Assembly: GCF_964275005.1 (NCBI RefSeq)
Contig: NC_092694.1
Span: forward strand, 29,931,359-29,995,358
Reading direction: 5' to 3'
Length of the DNA stretch: 64,000 nt
DNA from: Diadema setosum
Lineage: Eukaryota; Echinodermata; Echinoidea; Diadematoida; Diadematidae
This document shows, one piece after another, positions 22,203 through 34,578 of the stretch. The stretch's first letter is position 1. Every line of letters starts with the position of its first letter. The notes under the pieces were generated by a model that was not told the DNA's origin, made no database searches, and saw nothing but the letters and a program-made list of their open reading frames with translations. A program made the position numbers and the translations under genes.

Positions 22203-23372
22203 TTTTTTTTTTGACGCTTTTTATAGCCTTTATTCAGATCAATCAAATGAAATTGTTACATTGTAATGACACAAAATATAACTATAATACACTGTTTAAC
22301 GGACAACTAAAGGTTGTGTGCAAAATATAGATAAAACATATATAAATTGCACACATTTGACATGATTCAGTCACCAGTCTGTATAAAGATTTTGTCTAAA
22401 ACAAATAAAAAAATGTGAGAGGTGATGGACTTACAAAATCTTTAAAATGTATTCTATTCACCAGTTATGAACATCATAACGACTAATATCTCTCTGGGTC
22501 TTATGCAAGTGGAGATTCATAGCCAGATATTTGATTAAGTTTTAATGGGTTTATGAGGATCAGAGAAAATAAACAAGTGGAGCGGGCAAAGCTGAAAACA
22601 CAGGATATTCAAATCATTCTAAATAGATTGGCTGAGGTAAATACAAAAAAATATATCTTAACAAGATGCAATAGTTAAACCCTGTATTTCATGAAGTATA
22701 ATTTTCCCATTTCGCGTAGTGTAATGTCAATTTATCCTTTATTGTTGCTTTTTCATATTCAGACTGTTTTGAGGTGGCGATTGCCCTACATATTTCTTCA
22801 CAGGTTGGAACTCTTCCAATTTTACGATTAGTTTAAATCATATACTTAATCAAAATTAACACATGATTCAACAAGGCATTGAGTTTAATATTCTCCCTGA
22901 ATCCAAGTAAAACATCCAGCCAATTTATATTAATAAACTGAGGAAATTTTAGTTTATTTCCTACCTCGTTCCATATTCGATAAACTAAAGGACAGTCATA
23001 AAATATATGACAATATGTTTCGACCTCTTCCCTACAAAAGGAGCACAGATTTGAATGTGTTATTCCAAACTGGTGAAGTTTATCATTACAAAAAATAACA
23101 TTGTGCAGAAGCTTATACTGGAATTCTCTCAGCTTCCAGTCTAGTGTTGAAATTCTATAGGAATAGAGAAACAAACTGCAGTTGCCGATCTATCCATGTT
23201 TAAAGCTAATACTTCTGGGTGTTTGGAAAGGAAAGAATCTTCAATCGTACCAATACAAATATTGTAAATCATTTTCGAAGATACTGACACTAAGGGGTAC
23301 ACTTTTTTGTTAATATTAAGACTAATTTCAAAAACATCAGCAGGGTTATCATTCAAAATATGTATCGACGTC
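22203..23372 (-). pseudogene. L1/Tx1-type LINE 3' half with zinc-knuckle end
   Basis: On the minus strand two overlapping frames (23356-23141 and 23174-22833) give, after one frameshift, LDWKLREFQYKLLHN, then CSFC...EEVETYCHIFYDC and RIWNEV. This is the CCHC-like zf-RVT region found at the C-terminus of L1/Tx1-group ORF2 proteins. A 3' UTR continues to a poly(T) at 22203-22212, the poly(A) tail of a minus-strand insert. The 5' side ends abruptly at the inverted-repeat copy that begins at 23373. It differs from the CR1/L2-type LINEs elsewhere in the window. Confidence 0.7.
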
Positions 23373-23699
23373 TACGGAGTGGCCGGCTGCTCCCTCTGCC
23401 GTTCTTGCCCCGCCGCGCCTTCCCGAGAGTGGGCATTGCGCTGCTTGCTCAGCTCTGCCACAGCTGTGTGTGTGAGCGAGCGCGAGCTGCAGTGGCGAGA
23501 CCAGTGCGGTGCGGATACGGCAAAGATGAAATCATGCGAACAAATATCAAACATTTCACCAAACATGCGCAAAATTAAACTCCCTCGAAGATGAAATTAG
23601 TTGAAGGTACCCTGAATACACCTTCATACATGATAAAATTGACAGTTTTACGGAGATTTTTTTACAAAACGCAACTAAAACTTAGTGGGCCGAGTTAGC
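23373..23699 (-). repeat. Inverted-repeat arm, right (CpG-rich, ~330 bp)
   Basis: Reverse complement of 19819-20151, ending CTTAGTGGGCCGAGTTAGC at 23699. The two outer ends carry the same terminal sequence in inverted orientation, as transposon ends would. Confidence 0.85.
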
Positions 23700-23748
23700 A
23701 AATTACTTCTGACATGTTTTACTTCTGACATTTTTACCTCTGACATTA
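23700..23748 (+). repeat. Short array of TTTTACCTCTGACAT-type 15-mers
   Basis: Three units: ATTACTTCTGACATG, TTTTACTTCTGACAT and TTTTACCTCTGACAT. The same motif forms longer arrays at 41155-41350 and, inverted, at 35155-35640. Confidence 0.7.
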
Positions 23749-23756
23749 TTAGGGAA

Positions 23757-24840
23757 CCTACACCGAATCTTTTAATTACGGAGTTTTAGCCTGGGGTATC
23801 ACGCATCACACAATATTGGATAGGGTTTTACTGTTACAAAAGAAGACATTTCGAATCATTTGTGATGTCGCTCTCCTTGCTCTCATACACCTTCTTTGTT
23901 TTTTGATAATTGAGATTTTAAAAATTAATGATTTGTTTTTATTTCACGTAGGACAATTTCCGTACAGTTAAGATAATAAAATTAATGTCTCCCGTTTATA
24001 TTTAATTCCTCGTAACCAGACATATCCATAGTTAAATAAATATACTGTCAAATGAATTTCATTTGCCCCTGCTTAGAACTGTGATAGCTCAGGAGACATG
24101 TATTTATACAGGTCCAATGTTCTGGGACTCCCTTAGTCCAGACATTAAAAATGCTCCTTCATTGCATTCGGTTTTTTTTTTTTTTTTAAGATTGAAATTA
24201 TTTCTGCTTAAGTCTGATGATGTAACATAAAGAAACTAAGTTGTGTTTTCTGAAGTATTTAGGTTTTATTTTGTAATCACGACGTTATTGATTCTTCTTA
24301 GGTGGCGTCTTTCGCGGCATTCCATATCATATCCCATGTTTATTGCATTTCGAACTTGTATACTTTTATACGTGCCTTCATAGAACTGATAAGTTCCGCT
24401 ATCATCAACTTCCCCATGTCACTTTCTCAGTCGCTTTAAACACTCTATTCTTCTACTATGGCTAATAGTTTCTGTGGGCTTGATCTTTAATGTATCGATT
24501 GATCTATAGGCTTTTTATTTTAGTTGTCTCGTCTCTTCCTCCTATTTCTGTTTCTTCTTTCCCCCTTTTTCCTTTCTTCTCTCATTTCCCGCAAACTTGT
24601 AGTTTTAAGCTTTTCACCTATTTTTCCTTTTCCCTGTTAGGTGCCCACAGACAAGCACAGTCTTTTGAATCGGTACCTCCATTTTTTTTTTCCAGAGTGT
24701 GTAAAAATGTTTGTAAAAAAGAATGCCTCACCTTGTAATGACTACCGACATGAACACCTTATTCCTTGCCCCCTACGCATCATTCCTTAAATGCATGTCG
24801 AATTTATACTTTTGTACATTATTTTGAAAGAAGTGAAAAT
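23757..24840 (+). pseudogene. CR1/L2-like LINE relic, C-terminal coding part and 3' UTR
   Basis: Translation from 23758 gives YTESFNYGVLAWGITHHT, then LLLQKKTFRII, then, after damage, DLFLFHVGQFPYS and, near 24115, FWDSLSPDIKNAPS. These match the thumb and C-terminal tail (YGxxxWG, LQKKxxRxI, xxWNxLP) of CR1/L2-group proteins. A T-run (24173-24188) interrupts the end. The following 600 bases, with GGTGCCCACAGACAAGCAC, look like its 3' UTR. Confidence 0.7.
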
Positions 24841-26640
24841 TCAACCTTTGAATCAGTTGAATAGTTATTGTACCACAAAATCGCGAAACCTGAAACTGAG
24901 CTACCATGTTCTGTCAAACCAAGCAGAAGACTTATGAGCTCCAGCAAATATGGAAACGATAATATATGGTGTAGGTAATCTGGACATATTTGCAAGCCCC
25001 GATAGATATCATCAACAGTAACAGTGTAATAGACAGCGCACCACAAGCTCTGCTTTTTGAGGTTCTGCCTTCCTTGTACAACTTTATGTATGTGATTTAC
25101 AACATGAGAAAGACGGAAAATAAATGTTTTACAAACTTGAACTTGAACTTGAACAAAGCAACACTACAACACTTTTCCTCCAACTGTGAATGTAGTTCTA
25201 GCCTCCTCGCATCAGTCCCCTTCATTATGCGAAAGGCTGCAACAGCTATAGTAGGCCTATACAGGGCGGATCTACTTGCAACTTTGTTAACAATCACTGC
25301 ATGTACCTTGGTTCTGTAACATACAATGTTCCACGCAAGCTCTGCAATAATTTCAAGTTTGAAGGAAGCTGACTATTTCTACTTCTACTAGTACTACTAC
25401 TACCACCACTAAAATAATAATAGTAGTGATGATAATAATAATGATGATGAAAATAATGATAATGATAATAATGACGATAATAATGATAATGATAATATCA
25501 AGAAGAAGAAGAAAAGACAATGAATCAGCAATCAAATTGAAATAAAAACGAATACTTAGTAATCTTACTCTTTCCAGTCTCTCCAGTATTCTGATGCTGG
25601 TTTGATACATATTTGTTGACTCCTTTTTTCATTTCTTCCATTTAGCCGCTTCTTGATGTACCGTTTTTGCTGTTTGCGAAGTTTACGGACGATGGTTTTT
25701 AACTCTGTCTTTACCAGTTTCATATATACCAGTGCGTGTCGAAAAGGTTGGATTTCCCATGGTGGCATCGTGTACTTGTTTTATACGAAAGTGAGGATCG
25801 TATGATGTACGTTCGCATCAAATATCCCCTGCTGAGCGATTTATGCCGTCTTATTAGAGCACTGCGCATGCGTCAAATATCAGCTGTTACCAAACCTCCC
25901 CAGCCCGGTTTAAACTGGGCCTATCCAGCGCACGCTCTATTCATACCTTGCGCCTGACCGATATTGGCATAGAACAATAAAAAATTTTCTTGTTCTATGG
26001 CAAAATCATGTACATGTAGTTGATTTGAACGTGGAAGCGAATACACGTACCCCTTGACTGCTTTGCACGTGTAAACTACTAACCCCGTTCTCTGTCGATG
26101 GGCCAAAAGAACCTCGTTTTTGGGCTTTGGGGCTCTCAGAGACTTGCGTGAGGAACGGGTTTATAGTGCACATGGACTATTTGGCTAAACGGTACCGCGA
26201 TCGAGGGTGTCCGATAGGGTTATGTTGTGCAATAATGTATAAAACGGATACAGATTCGCTCGTCGTTATCTTTCCTTGGCCAAATGGTACATCTTATGTG
26301 TATAAAGTTTCACCCATTGTCCTCTATAATGATTCCTATTGCAGGCTGAACATAACTTCAATGTTCACATGCTATACTATTATAATAATTCTACAAAAGA
26401 CACCGAGCAGCAGGGAAATGGTCGGTCTAGGAATAAGTGCATTTTATTGTCTTTTCTTAATCATCTTGTTATTGACAAGTAATAACCATTAATATAATCG
26501 TGGTACTGGTAGTTGCTATTTTTTGTGGGCATATCTAATAATCTGGAGTGGGTAGAAGAAAATAAGTTTGGCATTATATTGCACATATCTAGATATTCCA
26601 TTGGCTGTAAAGGCTATAAAGTCCTCATTAGGTATGACTC
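24841..26640. other. Mostly unassigned stretch with simple repeats
   Basis: A LINE-like tail with three CTTGAA units lies at about 25134-25155 after AAATAAATGTTTTAC. A (TAA)n-type imperfect microsatellite covers about 25375-25515. A frame at 26127-26492 encodes 121 residues with a hydrophobic end, but has no recognised domain or splice evidence, so I do not call it a gene. Confidence 0.4.
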
Positions 26641-26956
26641 AACTCAATTTGCCTTGTATTGCATAGTCCTTTTCACAAGATGCATTCGTTGTGTTCCTTT
26701 CTCATCACACCAGGAAATGAATGCAGGGGAAATGCACCCTACAAGCCCATTCCTCCCCATTTCCAACAATTTCGTATACTTACAATTTTTCTGCAAACTT
26801 ATCCTTTATTTTGTATTATGATGAAATTTATGTACTATAATCTTTTTTTTATAGTAATTGATTATACACTGTCAATTTCTGTAATATATTTATATGTTTT
26901 TGTTGGAAATGAAAAATGAATGAATGAATGAATGAATGAATGAATGAATGAATGAA
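26641..26956 (+). mobile_element. Possible LINE 3' end with (GAAT)n tail
   Basis: An AT-rich 3'-UTR-like stretch ends in about ten GAAT units (26916-26956). Short tandem tails are typical of CR1/L2/RTE-type LINE insertions. No coding part was recognised upstream. Confidence 0.4.
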
Positions 26957-27164
26957 AGATTATTGAAACATATCACCAATGTAATGTGCATATTTTTTTT
27001 TCAGTTGCAGTTTCAGTTTGATTGTGATTCCATTTTTTTTTTTTGTGCTTTCCATGCATGTTTGTTGCTGTGCATGGAGCTGGAACGGATTGGTTTACTG
27101 ACGTATTCAGATTTATTCATTTTTTTTCCCGTCCTGACGTAGTTAAAGGAGACCTCCGGATGAA

Positions 27165-27275
27165 TTTCTGGTTAGTGGTAAGGAGTAAAGATTAGGGTTA
27201 GTGTTAGGTTCAGGGTTAGGAGATTGAGTTAGGGTTAGTATTAGGTTCAGGATTAGGATTAAGGTCAGGGGAAGG
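27165..27275 (+). repeat. Degenerate telomere-like TTAGGG-type stretch
   Basis: GGGTTAGTGTTAGG, GGGTTAGGAG, TTAGGGTTAGTATTAGG and related phrases repeat irregularly. It is a degenerate interstitial array, not a telomere. Confidence 0.6.
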
Positions 27276-27330
27276 GTCCGGGGTAATTGCCCAGGGGTAA
27301 TTGCCATGGGGTAATTGCCTTAGACCCGTC
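27276..27330 (+). repeat. 14-bp repeats GGGGTAATTGCCCA
   Basis: Three near-identical units (ending CCA, CAT and CTT) in tandem. They match the G-rich array at 6125-6480. Confidence 0.8.
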
Positions 27331-27420
27331 CAGGCGTATGCATGTTAAGATACTTCAAGAACTTATGGTTACTTCTTATGGGACCAGTATTCGGTGTCTC
27401 CTTAGAAGTAGCTTGTTGAC

Positions 27421-27823
27421 AAGGATTCTGGATGTAAAGTGCTGAAACAATTCTCACGTCTTTCATGATGGAATTTATAATTGTTTAGAGTTCAATTTTA
27501 GTGAGGTTCAAAATGTAATGCTATATACAAGAGAGGACTGGATCTCAATTTGCCTACGTTGGGTGCAATTTCTGATACATGCATGAGAATGTGTGATAGG
27601 TGATATGGGAATGTGTGATGTGTATGATAACTTGTGTTGTCATTACATACATGTATGTAATGCTACATGATTCAATATGAGACCAGACTGAGTGCCATAC
27701 GCCAGACATTTTCCGTCAAGTTGCTTGATATACGCCATGTCTGCCATTGCAAACATTTTCGCATTTTTTCATCTATTGGTTTTCTGTTCGTTGAGATAAA
27801 CTCGTGTCACGTAACTGATTACA
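27421..27823 (+). repeat. Flanking direct repeat, left copy (403 bp)
   Basis: From AAGGATTCTGGATG to TAACTGATTACA. It matches 33295-33698 along its whole length with over 90% agreement by eye. It stops exactly where the LINE copy 2 region begins. Confidence 0.9.
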
Positions 27824-29804
27824 CTCTTTAAAGAAGCCTCACTACAAATATATTGTGTTGCTTATTATGTGTCTTGCATTTATGTGCGTAAACCAATACC
27901 AGGGCGAGGTTTCCCCTCCACGCCTCTGCTATCCGATCTCCTTGTTGATCCACTGTATCTAAGTCAGTGTGTGACGCCCAACGCTGAGTGTATGGAATGA
28001 TAGAACCACGGCTTGTCATAATAACAGCCATTTTTACTTCATATTATATTTTTTGATGGCGGTTAATATGAAAAGCTTAGCGAGAAAATAGAAAACCGTT
28101 TTCTGTCATCATTTCAGGGATACACGGTTCAAATCAGCAAGGTTATGCTCATCCCCCAAAAAAACCTGTTTGGTGACAGTTAGTAGGCCCCTACCTTACG
28201 TTTTTACGTATTGATTGTGAAGCCAGAAATTTTTACCCGCATATTTCACTTTATAGTTTCAAAACGTTTTTGAACCCATATCTCTAAATTGTTATAGAAA
28301 GCCACTAATCAGTCTTAATAAATAACTGATAAATGGTTCTTATAAACCTCCCACACTTTCTGTTATTGAACTCCGATTTCCTCAGTACAGCACATATACA
28401 TCCCGCACTACTTCGGCAGATATCTATCCCTCTACTGCGAATTGCCCAACAAAATCCTTTTGTTTTGTAAATCATCTGTGTGAAACTCGGAACCCACTGA
28501 CATGACGTGTACAGTAAGAAGTTTGCACGAATGTATAATCGTTCACATGTTAGTGTGGACACTAGGCATGGCTGCTTTTTCGCGCCATGGCCTACTGATC
28601 TCCTATGGTAATCAAGCCTCTGCAAGTGGCACCTGCGTTTGACGCAATTTTGCCATGTTGAACGTTTCCATTCAGTATTTGTACTGTATTTTTTTTTCTT
28701 CTGATACGTGTGTAAGTGGGTGCATGGTTAAAAGTCTCGCATTCAATAGCCAATACAGAATGTTGCAAGAAATGTACCTTCACTCCCTCTTTACTCCCCC
28801 TCCCCCCATACTGGAAAGTCTCACTGAACTTTAACTGGGCAAGTGTCACGGTCCTTTGGTTCTCATAAAGGAACTCTAAAGCTTATAATGAACTTGGTAG
28901 GCTTGGAATGATAAACCTCATTGTCACTAAATATTTTTGATGGGAGGGAACTTTCACACCCCCACCAATCATACATATTATTTGTTATTCGTTTTTTTTT
29001 TTATTGTCACTGTATGATAATAGTTGAGCAAAAACATCCAAACACGTTCAAGCCTCCGCACATTTGCATTTACATACACACATTTACATACACACGCACG
29101 TGCTCACATAATTTCCATCTACATCTATGTTACCATACGTGTAAAATCGACATAGGGCGTGAATTGTTTCTCCTCCGCGCCACGGCTCTACTGCACATCC
29201 CACGTCAGTCCATTGTCGCGTGGTGCTCTCAAATTGAACACATGTTGCCTTGGGTTCACTGTGTAAATAGATTACTTGACCAGCCTGATTTAGATTTTAA
29301 AATTGCAATTTGATTGTTTGTTTGTTTTTTGGTCAGAATTTAAACTTTATTGAGAAAGTAAGAATTATATTTTTCTTTTATTCTTTGGGAATGCCAATAG
29401 TTCTCACAGATTAGGGTTGTATGCTGAAGAGTTATTCGCAAAGATGTACATTTAATCGCTCGCATGATACACATGAACGTCTTCCTGTGGGGATTGCAAT
29501 GGCGGATACGATATTTATTTTCCACAACTCATTTCCCTTTCTTTGTGTAATGTGTACGTGTTTGAAAACACAACACCCTTACACTGGGTGGTCCGGCTTT
29601 CCCCTGGCGATCTGTTGTAGTTGAGTAATTATTGTAACTGTGACCAAGATGGGTCTATTTGTATGATATTTTGTATTTCATATTGAAACTCCACACATAT
29701 TTGCACTTCGTACACACACCTGCACAGTAGAATGCACTTGCAAAATGCACCTATGCAGTTGTTGTATTTCAAATCTCCGGTAATTTACATTTCTGTATTA
29801 CAAA

Positions 29805-32800
29805 ATGGCGTCACAGGTGAATACTCCCGATATTCTTGCTAACGTTATGCCTATGCACGACAGTAAATATTACACTCCTATTTAATTCAATGATACCATA
29901 CCGTATAGTCCAGATAATATTTCAATTCTTCATATACACTCTAGGAGTTTGAATAAAAATTCTAAAATGTGAAAAATCTTGAATTTTCTATTATTGGAAT
30001 AAGCGAACCTTTGTTACATCAGAACTCCCCAGATATATTCAATTTACCTAATTACAAATTAATTAGGACTGATCGTCAAGGAAAAAGTGGTGGCGGTGTT
30101 GTGTTTTACATTGCACAAAATTTACAGTTCAAAATCCGTTCTGAAATCACATTAAGATATGCAGAAACATTATTCACTGAAATTGATAACCCAATCTCTA
30201 AAAATGTTATTATAGGTTTAATTTATCGACCCCCGGATCTTAACTGTGAATTATTTTGTGATGAATTGGATTTATATCTCTATAAGATAGGTAATGAAGG
30301 TAAACATATCTTCATATTTGGTGATTACAACATTAATTTTTCCCTCACATCCGACAACAGCAATTCCCTTGATTTTATGCATTTAATGTACTCATATGGT
30401 TTTGTGTCGATTATCAATAAACACACCAGAATAAATACGCACTCATCAACTTAGATTGATGATATTTTTTCGAATGTGTAATAAAACAACTATGGTGGGT
30501 ATATTGTGTTCTGAAGTTTCTGATCATATACCAATATTTTCAATTTGTGAATGTAAATTAGGTTGCAAAAATTATTTGATAAAATTTGGTATTATAAAGA
30601 ATCAAAACGCAATGTAGAATTGCTGAAACAGAAATTTAGTTTAGAGGAATGGACACACATTTATAGTGTTAATAATGTTAATCTGGCATATAAATGTTTT
30701 GATTAAAAATTGTTGTATAATTATGAAAATAACATTCCTTCATGTAGAATAAGAGATAACCGAAGTAAACCAAGAAATCCTTGGATTAGAAAAGGTATTT
30801 TGAAATCTATAAACACTCGTATTTTTTTTTTGGTATAAGTCACATATTCGTAACCCAACTGAATTTAAGTTGAATATGTATAAAGTTTATCGAAATAAAT
30901 TGGCAAAATTGATTCGTTTATCTCGCAGACTATATTTTTCTGACAGAATGAAAAAGATCTCTTCGAATATCAATGCAACATGGAAAATCATCAAAGAGGT
31001 CCTAGGTAAAAAGCCCGATTCTCCACCAACGGATGATATCACATTAAATATCATCAAAATAAATGATCCCATATGTATGCAAACTCATTTAACTCATTTT
31101 CGTTAACATCGGTCGGGAAATTACTACTAAAATTAGCAATACTCCCCATTTTACAGATTATATCTCTGACCAAAATCAAGAGTCTTTTTATTTCAACCCA
31201 ACAAGTCCCAGTAAAATTATCAGTATCACCAAATCTTTAAATAGCTCTAAATCTTGTGGTTTTGATAAAATAAGTATGACGCGTTTTAAAGAAATAGTTT
31301 ATCCACTCGCAGAACCGTTAACCCATATATTCAACCTTTCATTATCACAAGGTATATTTCCAAGTTTGCTGAAAATAACCAAAGTTAATCTTATTCTTAA
31401 AAAAAGATGATCCTCATGAAATTAGCAATTATCGTCCCATTTCTCTGTTGCCTAGTATATCCAAAAATTTAGGAAAAAATTTTTATAATAGACTTCTTAA
31501 ATTCACCAATAAGTATGATATACTTTAATATTTCAAATAAATATCGTTTCAGAAAGAATTATTCTACTGACTTAGCATTGATACAAATTTATGATAGAAT
31601 TACGAGTGATTTTGAAAATAAAGAACATGTTGCAGGTATAATAACATTTTGTGATTTGAGTAAGGCATTCGACACTCTTGACCATTCTATTCTACTCTCC
31701 AAACTTAGTCATTATGGTATTCGGGGTCAAGCACTGTTATGGTTTAAAGATAATCTAACTAATAGAAGACAATATGTTACCTTAAATGGTTGTGAATCTC
31801 ATCCCCCTTTAATCAATGTGGTGTTCCTCAAGGCTCAATTCCGGGCCCACTACTATTCCTTCTTTATGCCAATGATATCATTAATACACCCTCTCTTCTC
31901 TCTTTCGTTCTTTTTGCTGATGATACCAGCATATTTTATTCTCATAAAGATCTTAAGATTTTAAATGATACTTTAAAGATATTGAAATTAGTAAAGTATC
32001 AAATTGGTTTAAGTCTAATAAACCTTGTGTGAATATAAAAAGAAATGACTCATTTCATCTATTTTAAACTTCATTCTCATAATGCAGATACGTTGATACA
32101 TATTAACATTGATGATATCCCATTAGGAAAGAAAACAAATTCAAAATTTCTGGGATATTTAGATGAAAGTTTGACTTTAAATGAGCATTTGCATCATGTT
32201 ACAACGTGTATTTCTAAAAATATAGGGATTATTTCCAAGCTGAAGTTCTTTCTTCCTCGTTCAACCTTATTCTTATTATATAAGACCTCAATTCTCCCAA
32301 TTATAAGTTACTGTATAGTGTCTGTCAATGTTCTCAGTCATCCAGGTAAAGTATCACTTGAACTATATCGGTAAATCTAGTCAACTGAACTTACTTGTAA
32401 TTTGGAGTAGCGACGTTTCACGTCACGTCATGAAGCGTCCCGGAGCGGACGTGAAACGTCGCTACTCCATATTAGTCATATTACAAGTAAGTCCAGTTGA
32501 CTAGATTTACCGATGTAGTTCAAGTTATTGTAATGCTGTATGGGGAACGTGCGGCTCTACCAAAATAAATTCTATTTTCAAATTACAAAAGAAATTTATA
32601 CGTATATTTACTGGATCGCATTTCCTGGCTCATACTGATTCTTTATTTCATGAACTTAAAACATTGAAGGTTTTTGATTTGAATATTATTCAAGTAGCAG
32701 TTACTATGTTTAGATATATTCATGATCAACTTCCATCATCGTTTAATAACATGTTTAGGTTTAATACTTCTGTCCTTTCGTACCCTACTCGTATATGCAG

Positions 32801-32960
32801 AAATTTCCATCTTATGAATCCCAAATTATAAGTGACACATAAATCTATAAGACATTCGTGTCCGGACATTTGGAATAATCTCCCGGACAATATAAAGTCT
32901 TGCTCAAGTATTTATTTTTTGAAACCTTCACTAAAACGATATTTGATACAATCATATCCC
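29805..32960 (+). pseudogene. Decayed endonuclease/RT ORF of LINE copy 2
   Basis: It aligns end to end with the intact 989-residue protein. Recognisable parts include [69 protein letters not shown] and SKLKFFLPRSTLF. It is broken by many small indels and by premature stops (for example in the SSTQID region near 30451 and around the GVPQGS box near 31815), and by the 207-bp insertion at 32316. It cannot encode a working enzyme. Confidence 0.9.
32316..32522. mobile_element. Hairpin MITE in LINE copy 2, ~10-bp target duplication
   Basis: A nearly perfect palindrome: CTTGAACTATATCGGTAAAT on the left pairs with ATTTACCGATGTAGTTCAAG on the right, with arms of about 70 bp around a 20-base loop. AGTTACTGTA (32306-32315) and AGTTATTGTA (32523-32532) flank it, nine of ten matching. 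The TCTCAGTCATCCAGGT segment is one I associate with Mutator-like MITEs with 9-bp duplications; this is memory-based inference. Confidence 0.8.
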
Positions 32961-33294
32961 CCCCCCCCCACTCATCAAGGTAACAAATATTTATGGTAAA
33001 TGATTGTTATTTTTTTTCATCACTATTTTCTTCCTTCAACTGCATCTTGCACTCACACCTGCAACTGCTCTGCACCCATCTGATCACTTTCCTCCAAGAG
33101 AGTTGTGTCGCTGGATAGTCCTTTTATCAGGCCTCCATCCATTTAAAGCTTAATCGCTTACGATGATGGTCTCCTCCATTCAATGATCTCTGTTATTTAC
33201 TGAAAAATACTGTACATTTTATTTTGTTTTTTATGTATGTACACTGCTCAATGTAATCACCAATCAAAACAAATCAAAATTAAAATAAAATATC

Positions 33295-33698
33295 AAGGAT
33301 TCTGGATGTAAAGTGCTGAAATAATTCACTCGTGTTTCATGATGAGATCTATAGTTGATTAGAGTTCAATTTTAGTGAAGTTAAAAATGTAATGCTATAT
33401 ACAGAGAGGACTGGATCTCAATTTGCCTGCGTTGGCTGCAATTTCTGATACATGCATGAGAATGTGTGATAGGTGATATGGGAATGTGTGATGTGTATGA
33501 TAACTTGTGTTGTCATTACATACATGCATATAATGCTACATGATTCATTTTTGAGACCAGACTGAGTGCCATACGACAGACATTTTCCGTCAAGTTGCTT
33601 GATGTACGCCATGTCTGCCATTGCAAACATTTTCGCATTTTTTTCATCTATTAGTTTTCTGTTCGTTGAAATAAACTCGTGTCACGCAACTGATTACA
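33295..33698 (+). repeat. Flanking direct repeat, right copy (404 bp)
   Basis: Starts directly after the A-rich tail of LINE copy 2 with AAGGATTCTGGATG and ends CAACTGATTACA. It matches 27421-27823. Confidence 0.9.
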
Positions 33699-34054
33699 GT
33701 GCTAAACAGCTTTGGAAGAGACTTTGTTCTGCGTTCCACATTTCCACTTGCTGCATACATTCCTGATTTACAGTCTTCTTGCCAATAAAATCAGTTTTCC
33801 TTCTTCTTCATCTGTGCTCGTTTGCTTATCTCTGTTTGGTAATGTGAATAGCCATTGTAAATTCTAAGCGGAAGTGCCCCAGAGATATTTTCAGAACGCA
33901 AAATATAACAATATCTGGAAAGCCGCAGGTTTTCTTCTTAGAATGATTGTCATGAGATCGGTACATGTAGGGTGATACCCTTTGTGTGGGCGTCTTTTGT
34001 TACTATCTTTGGAATTTCAGCACAGACTGGTTGTGACCGCATTTTAGAACATTG

Positions 34055-34088
<34 letters not shown>

Positions 34089-34367
34089 CAGTAGGCCTAC
34101 AAGCACGCGAGGGTAACATTAACAATGATCCTTTCAACTGATCTCACTGCAAACATAGAGACAGAAAGAATTTCAGAATGGATTGTGCATGAACTGTGTT
34201 ACAGGCAAACCTATTTATATATCTCATTTAGAATGAGGGTATAGGAGTGACTGCAGTAACACCCAAAAAGCAGAAATGTGTTTGTCAAGAGTCAGTTCCT
34301 CGAAATGGATCTATGGATCCATGTAAACTGTTTTGAATTTAATGATATGTTACTATCTCCTTGTCTA
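33699..34367. other. Unassigned stretch with a (CA)n run
   Basis: A (CA)n microsatellite lies at about 34055-34083. Nothing else was recognised. Confidence 0.4.
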
Positions 34368-34530
34368 TTGCCACTTGGTCTAATATCAGAGTGGTATACT
34401 TCCCAATTCCTCTACTGCCACTACGGGTATGCTTTTTTGAGATACAATCAATTTCGTCTAATTCCCGTATGGTCTGATCCTCATTTGGTCTGTGTGTTAC
34501 CCAGTTTGGCTAACTATCGTTTCGTCTTTT
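34368..34530 (+). repeat. Degenerate relic of the GTCTAC 15-mer array
   Basis: CCACTTGGTCTAATATC, TTTCGTCTAATTCCCG, ATGGTCTGATCC, TCATTTGGTCTG and TTTCGTCTTTTG recur at about 15-16 bp spacing, in the same orientation as the left arm at 16000-16637. It abuts the SINE tail at 34531. It could be a decayed foldback arm. Confidence 0.6.
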
Positions 34531-34532
34531 GC

Positions 34533-34578
<46 letters not shown>

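Larger units (their letters stand above)
27824..33294 (+). mobile_element. LINE copy 2, decayed relative of the 8-12 kb LINE
   Basis: From about 28165 it follows the 5' UTR of copy 1, then the coding region (ATG at 29805) and the 3' UTR up to an A-rich tail (AATCAAAATTAAAATAAAA) at 33293. Bases 27824-28164 have no match in copy 1: either extra 5' sequence or an unrelated insert. Bases 28862-29545 (about 680 bp) are also absent from copy 1. A hairpin MITE interrupts the RT at 32316-32522. The whole unit is bracketed by 403-bp direct repeats. Confidence 0.85.

Noticed and set aside
25353-25610. Isoleucine-rich or polyserine-like frames near 25.4 kb and 55.3 kb
   Set aside because: Translations of (TAA)n microsatellites.
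26127-26492. 121-codon plus-strand frame with a hydrophobic end
   Set aside because: No recognised domain, no splice or start context that stands out; frames of this length are expected by chance in 64 kb of AT-rich sequence.
27165-27275. Telomere or chromosome end
   Set aside because: The TTAGGG units are degenerate and short, with ordinary sequence on both sides.
27421-33698. LTR retrotransposon with ~403-bp LTRs
   Set aside because: The interior is an endonuclease/RT LINE with its own 5' and 3' UTR; no TG...CA termini, primer-binding site, gag, protease or integrase.
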